NCBI GenBank assembly: GCA_023229435.1
Contig: JALNZF010000007.1
Coordinates: forward strand, 62,001 to 126,000
Source: Nitrospirota bacterium
GTDB taxonomy: Bacteria > Nitrospirota > UBA9217
Direction: 5' to 3'
Length of the DNA: 64,000 nucleotides
Shown: piece by piece, positions 17,776 through 26,367 of the stretch
Numbering within the stretch: the stretch's first letter is position 1
Layout of the letters: the number at the start of each line of letters is the position of its first letter
Program-made: the position numbers and the translations under genes
The notes under the pieces: model-generated
What the model saw: the letters and a program-made list of their open reading frames with translations, nothing else
Database searches by the model: none
Told to the model about the DNA's origin: nothing

Positions 17776-19059
17776 TTACAAACCCTTCAAGCTCTTCCTC
17801 GCCGCTTCGATCGTTCTGCCGATGTCCGCTTTGGTATGGGCCAGGGACAGGAACGCGGCCTCGAACTGCGAAGGCGCGAGGTTGACCCCGTTCCTGAGCA
17901 TACCCAGGAAGAACTTTCCGAACCGCGCAGTGTCCGAGGTCCTGGCGCTCTCAAAGTCCCTCACCTTCTTGTCCGTGAAGAAACAGGTGAACATCGAGCC
18001 GACCCTGTTGAACGTTGCCGGCACTCCTGCCTCCGCTGCCGCGGCGCGAAGTCCTTTTTCGAGGTCCGCCGCGTTTTTTTCGAGCGTCTTGTATACGCCT
18101 GGTTTTGAGAGGGCCTTCAGCGTCTCGATGCCCGCGGTCATGGCCAGCGGGTTGCCCGAAAGCGTGCCCGCCTGGTAGATGGGACCGATGGGCGCGATCC
18201 TCTGCATGATCTCGAACTTGCCGCCATAAGCGCCGACCGGGAGTCCGCCGCCGATCACCTTGCCGAGGCAGGTCAGATCGGGTTTGATCTTATACAGCTG
18301 CTGCGCGCCGCCGTAGGCAACGCGGAAGCCGGTCATCACTTCGTCAAAGATGAGCACGATGCCGTACTTGTCGCAGACGTCGCGCAGGTATTGGAGGAAT
18401 CCCGGCTCGGGCACTACGCAGCCCATGTTGCCCGCGACGGGTTCAACGATGATGCAGGCGATCCGCTGGCCCTCGCGGACCATCATCTCCTTGAGCGCGG
18501 CAATGTCGTTATACGCGATCGTCAGCGTAAGTCTCGCGAGGTCGGCGGGAACGCCGGGACTGTCGGGAAGGCCGAAGGTGGCCACGCCGCTCCCTGCCTT
18601 CACGAGCAGGCTGTCTGCATGACCGTGGTAGCAGCCGTCGAACTTGAGTATCTTGTCCCGGCCTGTGAATCCGCGCGCCGCGCGGATCGCGCTCATGGTG
18701 GCCTCGGTGCCGGAACTCACCATGCGCACCATTTCGATGGAGGGGACGGCCTTCTTGACCATCTTCGCGAGCGTTGTCTCGAGTTCCGTGGGCGCGCCGA
18801 AGCTGGTGCCGCGTACGATGGCTTGCTTGAGCGCCGCGATTACTTTCGGGTGAGCATGCCCCAGGATCATCGGACCCCACGAAAGCACGTAATCAATGTA
18901 TGCCTTGTTATCGACGTCGTAGATCTTCGATCCCTTTGCCTTCTTGATAAAGATCGGCGCGCCGCCCACGGAGCGGAATGCGCGCACCGGGCTGTTCACT
19001 CCGCCGGGAATATGTTTTTTCGCGTCTTCGAACAGTTTTCTTGATCTCGCTCCTGACAT
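17776..19059 (-). CDS. hemL: Glutamate-1-semialdehyde 2,1-aminomutase
   Basis: This PLP enzyme converts glutamate-1-semialdehyde to 5-aminolevulinate, the last step of the C5 route to tetrapyrroles. The 427-residue length is normal. I start at ATG 19059, behind AAAGGAG. The protein has PGGVNSPVR at the N-terminus, the PLP pocket region GCYHGHADSL, FDEVMTGFR, and the Schiff-base lysine in CLGKVIGGGLP. Haem from this pathway is required by the many c-type cytochromes encoded nearby. Close relatives include other class III aminotransferases, but the motifs fit HemL. Confidence 0.97.
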   Translation of the reverse strand: MSGARSRKLFEDAKKHIPGGVNSPVRAFRSVGGAPIFIKKAKGSKIYDVDNKAYIDYVLSWGPMILGHAHPKVIAALKQAIVRGTSFGAPTELETTLAKMVKKAVPSIEMVRMVSSGTEATMSAIRAARGFTGRDKILKFDGCYHGHADSLLVKAGSGVATFGLPDSPGVPADLARLTLTIAYNDIAALKEMMVREGQRIACIIVEPVAGNMGCVVPEPGFLQYLRDVCDKYGIVLIFDEVMTGFRVAYGGAQQLYKIKPDLTCLGKVIGGGLPVGAYGGKFEIMQRIAPIGPIYQAGTLSGNPLAMTAGIETLKALSKPGVYKTLEKNAADLEKGLRAAAAEAGVPATFNRVGSMFTCFFTDKKVRDFESARTSDTARFGKFFLGMLRNGVNLAPSQFEAAFLSLAHTKADIGRTIEAARKSLKGL

Positions 19060-19215
19060 GCATGCTCCTTTCGATACAGGGAACATCTAAACCCGAAAAA
19101 GGTTCTTCATAAAATATGAAAAACCGCTCTGAATGTCAATGGAAAATGTTGGATTTTAAGGGCTAATTACAAGTAAACATTATATCACAATCATAATTTG
19201 CATGGTAATTGCCCG

Positions 19216-19699
19216 GGTTGTCAGATTCACGGTTCAAGGACTTCGGCGAGCTCAGTCGAGCCGTTCAAGGTTTAGGCTGAACAAACAATGCCGGAGCGAC
19301 TCGGCTGAGCAGTTCGGCCCTTAGCAGGCTGCTGAAAAACGTTCCGTTTACCCTTCGACGGTGCTTCGACTTCGCTCAGCAGAGCGCTCAGAACGGCGAA
19401 CGGAACGGGCATTGAAATTGTTGTTCTTTATCCGTTCGTGGTGAGCTTGTCGAACCACTCTAATGACTTTTTCAGCAACCTGTTAGCTCACTACCGAAGG
19501 GATCGCCGAAGTCTTTGAATCTATCATTTTGGAATTGGTTCAGAGATGTCTACTCTTCAAATCGTTCGATCATCACGGCTTTCAAACCTTGAACGGCTCG
19601 ACTGAGCTCGCCGAAGTCCGTGAACGACTCGACTGAGCGACTCGACTGAGCTCGTCGAAGTCTCGTCGAAGTCCTGGAACTTTGAACCTGAGCAGTTAC
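19216..19699. repeat. Composite intergenic repeat (GGTTCACGGTTCAAGG family with nested element)
   Basis: The left end GGTTGTCAGATTCACGG and the right end TTTGAACCTGAGCAGTTAC match the ends of the repeats at 31129-31300 and 40999-41098. Between them lie many copies of short words (CTTCGGCGAGCTCAGTCG, CGACTCGACTGAGC) and a nested palindromic element (19321-19488). There is no coding capacity of note, and GC skew and word usage differ from genes. Confidence 0.7.
19321..19488. mobile_element. MITE-like element with terminal inverted repeats
   Basis: AGCAGGCTGCTGAAAAA (19323-19339) and TTTTTCAGCAACCTGTT (19468-19484) are imperfect terminal inverted repeats. Inside lies a second palindrome, CGTTCCGTT (from 19340) with AACGGAACG. 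The element has no ORF. I recognise the GCTGCTGAAAAA end as a common end of small non-autonomous repeats in environmental bacterial genomes. Confidence 0.55.
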
Positions 19700-19717
19700 T
19701 TTGCATGAACATGCTTC

Positions 19718-20209
19718 TCACGTCGCGATCGCGCGGACGATAAGATCCGCCACGCCTTCCGCATCGTTGAGATCAAAACAAGGGATCGAAACATCGAATG
19801 GTTGATCGCTCACCAGTGCGAGACAGGATGGGTCGTTCAGCGAAAAAGGGTATTCACCCGAGACACCCTGCCGAAAGACCTCGACCTTGTTCTTCACCTC
19901 TTTTTTGAATCCCTCGGTGATTACGATGTCAACATCCCCTGCCATCCTCGCAAGCTCATCGGGGGTCGGTTCCTGTTCGATCTTCCGCATGAGCGCCACC
20001 CTGCCCGGTCCCGAAAGGATGACCGTATCGGCCCCTGCCTGCTGAAAGCGCCATGAGTCCTTGCCCGGTATGTCGAGGTCGAATCCCGCCGACGTATGCT
20101 TGATCACAGCCACACGCAGACCGCGGCCTTTCAGGATTCTCACCACTTTTTCTATGAGCGTGGTCTTGCCGCTGTTCGATGACGCGGCGACAAAAGAGAC
20201 AATCCGCAT
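19718..20209 (-). CDS. mobB: Molybdopterin-guanine dinucleotide biosynthesis adapter
   Basis: A 163-residue GTP-binding protein that assists MobA in attaching GMP to molybdopterin for molybdoenzymes of the DMSO-reductase family. I start it at the ATG of MRIVSFVAAS, seven bases after AAGGA. The Walker A loop is SSNSGKTTL (residues 9-17), followed by VIKHTSAGFDLDIPGKDS (the conserved KH...D..GKDS motif) and ITEGFKKE. No mobA lies beside it, so it stands alone between repeats. Confidence 0.93.
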   Translation of the reverse strand: MRIVSFVAASSNSGKTTLIEKVVRILKGRGLRVAVIKHTSAGFDLDIPGKDSWRFQQAGADTVILSGPGRVALMRKIEQEPTPDELARMAGDVDIVITEGFKKEVKNKVEVFRQGVSGEYPFSLNDPSCLALVSDQPFDVSIPCFDLNDAEGVADLIVRAIAT

Positions 20210-20221
20210 TCTTTTTTCCTT

Positions 20222-20490
20222 GTAACTACTCCGTACATCTGAACCCAAAAGGGTGTTACACCAGAGAATAACCCTTTTATCCGCAGATTTCGCAGATGGG
20301 CGCAGATTTCATAAAACATAATTCAAATTCGATTTCAGACTTGTCCAGTTAGATTTTCGCAGTCTTTATTCCTCCCCTTGAAAGGGAGGGAGTTTTCGAG
20401 CAGTGCAATTTTATTACAGAACAATGCTGATTCGATTTAATCTGTGAAATCTGCGTAATCTGCGGATAATATTTTGACCTGAGCAGTTAC
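20222..20490. repeat. Palindromic repeat, GTAACTACTC family, copy 1
   Basis: The element starts GTAACTACTC and ends GAGCAGTTAC, an inverted pair. Inside, TCCGCAGATTTCGCAGAT (about 20280) faces ATCTGCGTAATCTGCGGA (about 20448). Copies with the same ends and arms are at 26168-26331 and 45831-45971, differing mostly in the central loop. This copy is longest, with an extra central segment. It has no ORF. Confidence 0.85.
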
Positions 20491-20520
20491 TTTTATTCCG
20501 CACTCCGCATTCCGCAGTTG

Positions 20521-21321
20521 CTATGTCTCCGTCACGTCCGTGGACGGCGGCGTCCGCCTCCTGCCGAAAAGGCGCACTCCGAGGATGCCGATCTCATAGA
20601 GTATATAAATTGGCAGGGACATGAGCGTCATATTGAACACATCCGGGGTAGGCGTGATGATGGCGCCGATGAGGAAGGAAATGAGAAAAGCATACTTCCG
20701 GAACCTGGCGAGGACATCGGCGCTGATGATCCCCATGCGACCGAGCAGGATCATGATGAGAGGCAGTTCGAACACCGCGCCCGCGCCGAGCATGAATTTG
20801 AGGGTAAAGTCGATGTAGTCCCCCAACTTGATGATCGCCTTCAAATGCTCGGTCTTGTAGGTGATGAGGAACGGGACGGTAAAGGGCAGAAGCAGAAGGA
20901 AGCAGAAAATGACGCCGAGGTAGAAAAATAACGTCGCAAAAAACACGAACTGGCCGGCGTATTTCCGTTCCCGCGGCAAGAGACCGGGTGAGATGAACTT
21001 CCATACCTGGTAGAGAATAACGGGGACCATGAGCATGATGCCGGCAATGAACCCGATCTTCAAATGAGACATGATGGGCTCGATAAGCGTGGTAAAATAG
21101 AGGTCCTGGGTGGTTTTATTGGGTTCAAAATGCAGGAAGGGAAAGGTCGCGTGATACGTCATCGTTGAGTTCATCGGCAATAACAAGAGTCCGAGGATAT
21201 CCTCTGAAAAGTTGAAACAGATGAGGAATCCAATGCCGATGGCGATCGCGATGTAAACGATCCTTTTCCGGAGCTCCGTCAGATGGCCCCAGAACGACAT
21301 CCCCTGGTCCGGTTCAGCCAT
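20521..21321 (-). CDS. tatC: Sec-independent protein translocase subunit TatC
   Basis: A 266-residue membrane protein with six helices that recognises twin-arginine signals and forms the Tat translocation site with TatA. The conserved N-terminal HLTELRKRI is present, followed by the helices typical of the family, with a somewhat long first periplasmic loop. I start it at the ATG of MAEPDQG, which slightly overlaps tatA; ATG 21327 is an alternative. The Tat substrates in this window include both FeS subunits of the NrfD modules. Confidence 0.95.
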   Translation of the reverse strand: MAEPDQGMSFWGHLTELRKRIVYIAIAIGIGFLICFNFSEDILGLLLLPMNSTMTYHATFPFLHFEPNKTTQDLYFTTLIEPIMSHLKIGFIAGIMLMVPVILYQVWKFISPGLLPRERKYAGQFVFFATLFFYLGVIFCFLLLLPFTVPFLITYKTEHLKAIIKLGDYIDFTLKFMLGAGAVFELPLIMILLGRMGIISADVLARFRKYAFLISFLIGAIITPTPDVFNMTLMSLPIYILYEIGILGVRLFGRRRTPPSTDVTET

Positions 21322-21664
21322 TCCCATGGGCCTCCCCGCCCTTGTTTTGCTCCGGCTTTTGCTCAGGTCCCGATCCGGTCTTTTGCTCATCCTTGCGCGG
21401 CTCCGCGGACGTCGCGGCATTGATCTCCCTGGAGAGAGACTGATCAGCGAGATTGCCGAGCTTTTTGAGCTCGTCCAGGTTGGCGGTCTTCTGGACCTCT
21501 TTCATTTCAGACTGCACTGATTCCTGGAATTCCTGCTGGGCCTTCTTGAATTCTGACATGGCGCGGCCGATGGACTTGCCCAGGTCCGGCAGCTTTTTCG
21601 GACCGAAGACCACAAGAGCGATAACGAAGATAACGATCAGTTCCGGTATTCCAAGACCGAACAT
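21314..21664 (-). CDS. tatA: Twin-arginine translocase subunit TatA/TatB
   Basis: A 116-residue protein: short periplasmic N-terminus MFGLGIPEL, one membrane helix ending in the hinge FGPKKLPDLGKSIG, an amphipathic helix, and a polar tail rich in Glu, Lys and Gln. The FGP hinge and KKLP fit both TatA and TatB. The 70-residue tail is longer than in a minimal TatA. It overlaps tatC and is expected to be co-translated. With no third tat gene here, it may do both jobs. Confidence 0.95.
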   Translation of the reverse strand: MFGLGIPELIVIFVIALVVFGPKKLPDLGKSIGRAMSEFKKAQQEFQESVQSEMKEVQKTANLDELKKLGNLADQSLSREINAATSAEPRKDEQKTGSGPEQKPEQNKGGEAHGNG

Positions 21665-21787
21665 GGCTTTCTCCTCATTTTTCTTGAAGGCTGATACCTG
21701 CGGCTAACCAGTAATTGTACTCCGCACTCCGCACGGAGCCTGTCCCCGAAAGATCCTATCGGGGAAACTCTATCCATTCCGTGCTGA

Positions 21788-22156
21788 TCACATCGCGACC
21801 CGGATGATGGTCTTCACATTGCCCCGAACGTTAAAATCGCCCACCACTTCCAGTGCCCGCGGTTTAAGGTTCTTCCTGAGCGCGTCGAAGATCAGATTTG
21901 TCACGGCCTCGTGAGAAACGCTCTGGTCACGGAAGCTGTTCAGGTAGAGCTTCAGCGCCTTAAGCTCCACCACCTTGTTGCCTGGCGTATAGGTGATCCT
22001 GATGGTCGCAAAGTCGGGATAGCCGGAGCGCGGACAGAGACAGGTGAATTCGGGATAGGATATGTCGATGGTGTAGTCCCGGTCCGGATTGGGATTGGGC
22101 CACAACTCGAGTTTCGCCTGTTTGACGGCCTTGGTTCCGTATTTCATGAGAGCCAT
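21788..22156 (-). CDS. queF: NADPH-dependent 7-cyano-7-deazaguanine reductase
   Basis: A 122-residue enzyme that reduces preQ0 to preQ1 in queuosine synthesis. The active-site box LCPRSGYPDF contains the nucleophilic Cys, and the conserved ELKALKLYLNSFR...SHE motif binds substrate and NADPH. The length fits the short, unimodular QueF class. No other queuosine gene lies next to it, and I found no preQ1 riboswitch in its leader. Confidence 0.95.
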   Translation of the reverse strand: MALMKYGTKAVKQAKLELWPNPNPDRDYTIDISYPEFTCLCPRSGYPDFATIRITYTPGNKVVELKALKLYLNSFRDQSVSHEAVTNLIFDALRKNLKPRALEVVGDFNVRGNVKTIIRVAM

Positions 22157-22650
22157 ATTACAGGGTTTAGAATGACGTGTAAAGATGAAAATCGGCGTTG
22201 TGACCGCAGCCCCCGCTCGAGGCGGGGCTGCTGTGGGATTATCTTGTGCCGGTCGACAAGGGCGATAAGATCATCGAGTGTTCGGCCTCAATAGCCGAGT
22301 GTTTACTCGGTTAAAAAACAGTATCTATTGTTAATATTGATTTCTTGCCGCCAAACTCCTCATACTTATTATGTAGATGCCATCACGAATTAGCATTTCT
22401 TTCTAACGGAGTGAATAGTGTATCAGCCATATCATCCTATCTTTTCAAAATACAACAATATAGACCTGGCACTTATAAATCCGGGGCTTAGTATGTTGTT
22501 TGAGATAAGAAGGCCGAAGTAAACAGAGTCTTCGCCAAAGCACGGTTTTGTTTAGCAGCGTACCATTTGCTTTAGTGAAAAGTCCGGAGTTTGTCAATGT
22601 AACGGCTGAGGTGATGCACGACAAGAAAGGGCGCGCGGCGAATCATCGGG
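22157..22650. other. Non-coding stretch before queF with a GC-rich hairpin
   Basis: A 494-bp gap. A GC-rich stem-loop at 22206-22231 (GCAGCCCCCGC with GCGGGGCTGC) lies about 50 bp upstream of queF, and a smaller one (CCGAGT-GTTT-ACTCGG) at 22295-22310. The remainder is AT-richer and holds no convincing ORF. It marks the border to the nuclease genes. Confidence 0.45.
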
Positions 22651-23664
22651 TTAAATATTTAGAGCACCGATGAACTTGTTTTTCCTGTGCCACTCGAGGC
22701 TGATCTGACTCGGCCAATGCGCGGAGTCTATCCACGAGAAATCAATTTGCCGATCGCTGTGTTCAGACAATGAAACTTGCTTGGGCGCATTTTCAGAAAA
22801 TCTTCCTGTAGCAACGAGAACTTTGTAGTCCACCCCAAGTGTCCATAGCCCCTGATCGAAAGCCCAATGATGATTACGGCAGAGTGCCATACCATTAGAG
22901 ATATCATCATTTCGGCTGGCGGAAAACGGATGTATATGGGCGGCCTCAACCATCGTTACACCTGATGGGAGCAGTACCTTCATGCCACAAAGCACACAGG
23001 AATAGCGATAAAGCGGAATGAGTTGAAGACGGAACTTTATGTCACGACCCTGTTTACTCTCTTCCGATTCAGGAACAGCGCCAGTCGCTGGAGCTGGATC
23101 GTTGTTTGTCTGTTCGAGTCCAAGCATAGCTTCGAGTTTGATCTTTTCTGATGGAAAAAACCAGTCGCCTGAAATCAAAATCCGTCGGGCAATATCCCGG
23201 CTGGCTTTATTCTGCATCAGACTAAACAACTCTTCTGGCATTTCCGCGTGAGAGACGACACGGTTCAGCAGCTCGACAGAAGTCGGCCTGATACTTTCGA
23301 GTGCGGCTTCCAATCCCGGATAGGCAATGTGTCGGAGAAGGCCGTCGCTTCGCAGATAGAAAAACGGGAGCTCAACGCGGCCTACGTTTCGCCCTCTTGA
23401 ACTGACGACTTCCCAATAACCAAGGAAGCGAAACGCCAGCTCTGGGGTCAAACGAATGATGTTGGAAAGAATTGCTCCTTGTTCGATTTGATCGAGAATC
23501 GCCAATAGCAGCAGCGGTTTATGAGGTGCGGGGGTTTTCGATGCCCTATCCACACGCAGGTTTGCAAGTTTTATAAGCCAGGTATCAAGCATGAGTGGGC
23601 TTGAAATAACACCTTCCCCTCTGCCCCCACCTGCCGCACGCCGAGTCCTTTTATCTGCTTCCAT
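22651..23664 (-). CDS. HNH endonuclease, restriction-like (COG3440-type)
   Basis: About 337 residues. The N-terminal domain has an HKPLLLLAIL motif shared by a family of predicted restriction nucleases; in some HNH type IV enzymes (ScoMcrA-like) a related N-terminal domain binds phosphorothioated DNA, but I cannot assign that here. The C-terminal HNH domain reads CVLCGMK...VEAAHIHPFS...NGMALCRNHHWAFD, with zinc Cys pairs and catalytic His. Start uncertain: ATG 23664 or 23688 overlap the DUF1016 gene, and ATG 23592 would still keep the HKPLLLL motif. Likely a defence nuclease acting with its upstream neighbour. Confidence 0.8.
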   Translation of the reverse strand: MEADKRTRRAAGGGRGEGVISSPLMLDTWLIKLANLRVDRASKTPAPHKPLLLLAILDQIEQGAILSNIIRLTPELAFRFLGYWEVVSSRGRNVGRVELPFFYLRSDGLLRHIAYPGLEAALESIRPTSVELLNRVVSHAEMPEELFSLMQNKASRDIARRILISGDWFFPSEKIKLEAMLGLEQTNNDPAPATGAVPESEESKQGRDIKFRLQLIPLYRYSCVLCGMKVLLPSGVTMVEAAHIHPFSASRNDDISNGMALCRNHHWAFDQGLWTLGVDYKVLVATGRFSENAPKQVSLSEHSDRQIDFSWIDSAHWPSQISLEWHRKNKFIGALNI

Positions 23665-24793
23665 ACCGCGCCCCCCGCTCCCTAACAATCATCGCCTTCT
23701 CCCGTTCGACCTCCTCGATCAGTTCCTGTTCGCTGGGCAGATAGAGCTTGTACTTGGAGGCAAAGAGCTGCTTATTTTCCTTGAGCACGGAGTACTTGAC
23801 CACGGTTTCGTCCTTGTCGGTGCAAAGGATGATGCCGATGGTGGGGTTATCGTCCTTACTTTTGTACTTATCCTCGTAGAGCCTGACGTACATGTCCATC
23901 TGGCCGATGTCCTGATGGGCCAGCTCGCCCGTTTTCAAGTCGATAAGGACGAAGCACTTGAGGAGGTAGTTGTAGAACACCAGATCGATAAAGAAGTCCT
24001 TGGTGTCGGTGCTGATGCGCTGCTGACGGGCGACGAAGGCGAAGCCTTTGCCCAGTTCCAGCATGAATGCCTGCAGCTTGCCGATGATTGCCTGTTCGAG
24101 GTCCGATTCCCGGAAATCGGGGTTGTCCTTGAGCCCGAGAAATTCGAGCACGTAGGGGTCTTTGATGAAATCCTTTGGCGAGGGCGCGAGAAACGCGGTC
24201 TTCTCCTGCATTTCTTCGATAACGGGCTTCTTATCGCGGCTCATCTTGAGACGTTCAAAGTAAAGGGAATTGATCTGGCGCTCAAGCGCGCGAACAGACC
24301 AGTTCTGCTCAGCGGCTTCACGGGCATAGTAGTCGCGGGCTTCGAATTTTTCAACACGCAAAAGCAGCTTGAAGTGCGACCAGGTCAATAGGTGCCACGG
24401 TGTAGCACCTTTTGCAGATTCAGCCAATCCTGCTGCTCCGTCTGTAGATTTTCCATACAGTGTGTGGAAAATTGGGAAACTCAGATAAAACTGCCTGAAG
24501 TAAGCCAGATTAGTAACACCGAACCCCGCCCCGAACTCGATGGTCAGACGCTCAGACAGCGCTGGAATCAGAGTCTTGCCGTAACCCGCCCTTTTTTGCC
24601 CCTGTTGCTCCTCCTCGACAATCATTCTACCGATATTCCAGTAAGCCTCGACCATGACAAAGTTAACTGCCCGGTAAATGTTGGTCCGGGCGGTGCGGAG
24701 CACCGCTGCGACTGATTCATAGAATTCGCTACGCACTGCGTAGCGAATCGGCTTTGCAGTCTTTCGCCGAGTTACGGCTGACTTTTTTATCAT
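23651..24793 (-). CDS. YhcG/DUF1016-family PDDEXK nuclease
   Basis: A 380-residue protein with the DUF1016 N-terminal domain (YWNIGRMIVEEEQ...YGKTLIPALSERL) and the C-terminal YhcG PDDEXK nuclease domain, visible in DLVFYNYLLKCFVLIDLKTG (residues near 270). Members are often found in defence islands next to restriction-modification genes. It ends overlapping the start of the HNH gene, so the two form a unit. The first codons include a perfect 12-bp palindrome (24723-24747). No methylase is visible nearby. Confidence 0.9.
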   Translation of the reverse strand: MIKKSAVTRRKTAKPIRYAVRSEFYESVAAVLRTARTNIYRAVNFVMVEAYWNIGRMIVEEEQQGQKRAGYGKTLIPALSERLTIEFGAGFGVTNLAYFRQFYLSFPIFHTLYGKSTDGAAGLAESAKGATPWHLLTWSHFKLLLRVEKFEARDYYAREAAEQNWSVRALERQINSLYFERLKMSRDKKPVIEEMQEKTAFLAPSPKDFIKDPYVLEFLGLKDNPDFRESDLEQAIIGKLQAFMLELGKGFAFVARQQRISTDTKDFFIDLVFYNYLLKCFVLIDLKTGELAHQDIGQMDMYVRLYEDKYKSKDDNPTIGIILCTDKDETVVKYSVLKENKQLFASKYKLYLPSEQELIEEVEREKAMIVRERGARYGSR

Positions 24794-24959
24794 ACCCTAT
24801 CCTCTGCAGAATCTCCTTAAGCGCTTCATCGGTTGCTGAGATTAGGATCGTTGAAAACTTCCTTTTTTCGAAACCTATTTTCCGCCTCTCCCTATTTGTA
24901 AAAAGATGGTAGTACAATCAGGCTGAAATTGCAAGCAACAACGGCGAGAAAAACTTTCT

Positions 24960-24987
24960 TTGACTGTGGCTGCTCAAGCGATATAAT
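24960..24987 (+). promoter_or_regulatory. Sigma-70-like promoter of the methionine synthase gene
   Basis: TTGACT (24960-24965) and TATAAT (24982-24987) with a 16-bp spacer. The leader to ATG 25077 would be about 80 nt; I saw neither an S-box nor a cobalamin riboswitch in it. Confidence 0.6.
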
Positions 24988-25076
24988 TGTCAACTTTTTA
25001 ATTTAAGTTGTTTTTTCCCGGCGGTGAATATATAATCGTTGATACGATATCATCTTGTGCGAAAGAGAGGATCAGA

Positions 25077-26126
25077 ATGACCCGTCGCTTCAACTGCATC
25101 GCCACCGGCATCGGCAGTCTTCCGATCTCCGATCCCGACAAGGCCGCGGCGCTTTCGCTCCAGTACCTGCCTGAAGCGCCGTTCTGGCCCCAGCTCCCGC
25201 AACGGGACTTTCGCGAGCACATGGACGCGCAGTACAGCGAGACCCTGCCGGGACTGATCGTGGATGACGTGAAAAAAAGGGTTTTCTTCGACACAGCCCG
25301 GGACCTCACACCGGCGCTTGAGATATTCTTCGAGCGGTACCTGGCAAAGGACTACGGTTTTTTCGGAATGACCGAGGAGTATGCCCCTGGCTTCTCCGCT
25401 TTTGTCCGCGCCATGAAAAAAGGATTTCCGCGGGGAGTGCGGTTCGTCAAGGGACACATCACCGGTCCGCTTACCGCGGGCACCTCATTCAAGGATGAGA
25501 CCGGCAGGGACATCATTCATAATGAGATGCTCTTTGATGCCGTGGTCAAGGGGCTCGCCATGAAGGCGGCGTGGCAGATCCAGGAGCTGAAACAGTTCAA
25601 CAAACCGACCATCATCTTTATCGACGAACCTGCCATGGAGTCCCTCGGCTCGGCCTTCTCCGCCGTATCGTCCGAGGTCGTTTCGGAAAAACTGAACGAG
25701 ATCATCGACACGATCCACGAACTGGACGGCATTGCCGGCATCCACTGCTGCGGTAACGCGGACTGGCCCGTGATATTCAACACCAGGGTGGACATCGTGA
25801 ATTTCGACGCCTTCGGATATATGGAAAAGGTGCTACTCTACCCCGAAGACATTAAAAAGTTCTTCGGCCGCGGAGGCGCGCTCGCCTGGGGTGTCGTGCC
25901 CACCGGCGCATTCACCGGGAAGGAGACCGCGGACACGCTCATCGCGGCGCTCCATAAGGGCATGAACCGGCTGGAGAAGGAAGGCGTGGACCGTAGAACG
26001 ATCCTTCGGCAATCTCTCATCACTCCTTCCTGCGGCATGGGCAGCCTGACGCCGGACAAGGCCGAGGCGATCCTGAGACTGCTCAGGGAAGTTTCGGACA
26101 GGATGCAAATTCTGATTGCAAAATGA
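25077..26126 (+). CDS. Core-type (MetE C-terminal-like) methionine synthase / methyltransferase
   Basis: A 349-residue TIM-barrel protein resembling only the catalytic C-terminal half of MetE. Zinc-ligand candidates appear in order: HCCGNADW (His, Cys), and the C-terminal PSCGMG Cys. True MetE is about 750 residues and has an N-terminal methyl-folate domain, which is missing. Short core-MetE proteins in anaerobes take the methyl group from a corrinoid protein. A uroporphyrinogen-decarboxylase-like methyltransferase is an alternative reading. Start chosen at ATG 25077 behind AGAGAGGA. It stands alone with its own promoter. Confidence 0.8.
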   Translation: MTRRFNCIATGIGSLPISDPDKAAALSLQYLPEAPFWPQLPQRDFREHMDAQYSETLPGLIVDDVKKRVFFDTARDLTPALEIFFERYLAKDYGFFGMTEEYAPGFSAFVRAMKKGFPRGVRFVKGHITGPLTAGTSFKDETGRDIIHNEMLFDAVVKGLAMKAAWQIQELKQFNKPTIIFIDEPAMESLGSAFSAVSSEVVSEKLNEIIDTIHELDGIAGIHCCGNADWPVIFNTRVDIVNFDAFGYMEKVLLYPEDIKKFFGRGGALAWGVVPTGAFTGKETADTLIAALHKGMNRLEKEGVDRRTILRQSLITPSCGMGSLTPDKAEAILRLLREVSDRMQILIAK

Positions 26127-26167
26127 CACACTCGTCGTTCTGGCTCCAAAACCTTCATGGTGCACTG

Positions 26168-26331
26168 GTAACTACTCAGCAGAGGTGAATCCGCAAGAGT
26201 GTTGCACCAGAGAAAAAACCTTGTATCCGCAGATTTCGCAGATGGACGCAGATTTATAAACATAAGTCGGGTTCTACTTGATCTGCGAAATCTGCGTAAT
26301 CTGCGGACAATGTTTTGACCTGAGCAGTTAC
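26168..26331. repeat. Palindromic repeat, GTAACTACTC family, copy 2
   Basis: It starts GTAACTACTCAG and ends CTGAGCAGTTAC, a near-perfect inverted pair. Inner arms TCCGCAGATTTCGCAGAT and ATCTGCGTAATCTGCGGA are the same as in copy 1. The centre (ATTTATAAACATAAG...) differs from copy 1. It lies between the methionine synthase and tonB genes and holds no ORF. Confidence 0.85.
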
Positions 26332-26367
26332 TGGTACTTTGCATTTTACTTTTTGAAATTACAACTC

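Noticed and set aside
22157..22400. A preQ1 riboswitch before queF
   Set aside because: I looked for a preQ1 aptamer in the leader and found only GC-rich hairpins without the conserved loop sequences.
24729..24917. A 62-codon minus-strand frame upstream of DUF1016
   Set aside because: It overlaps the first codons of the DUF1016 gene in another frame and lacks a ribosome-binding site.
24988..25076. S-box or cobalamin riboswitch before the methionine synthase
   Set aside because: The leader is only about 80 nt and lacks the conserved motifs of either.
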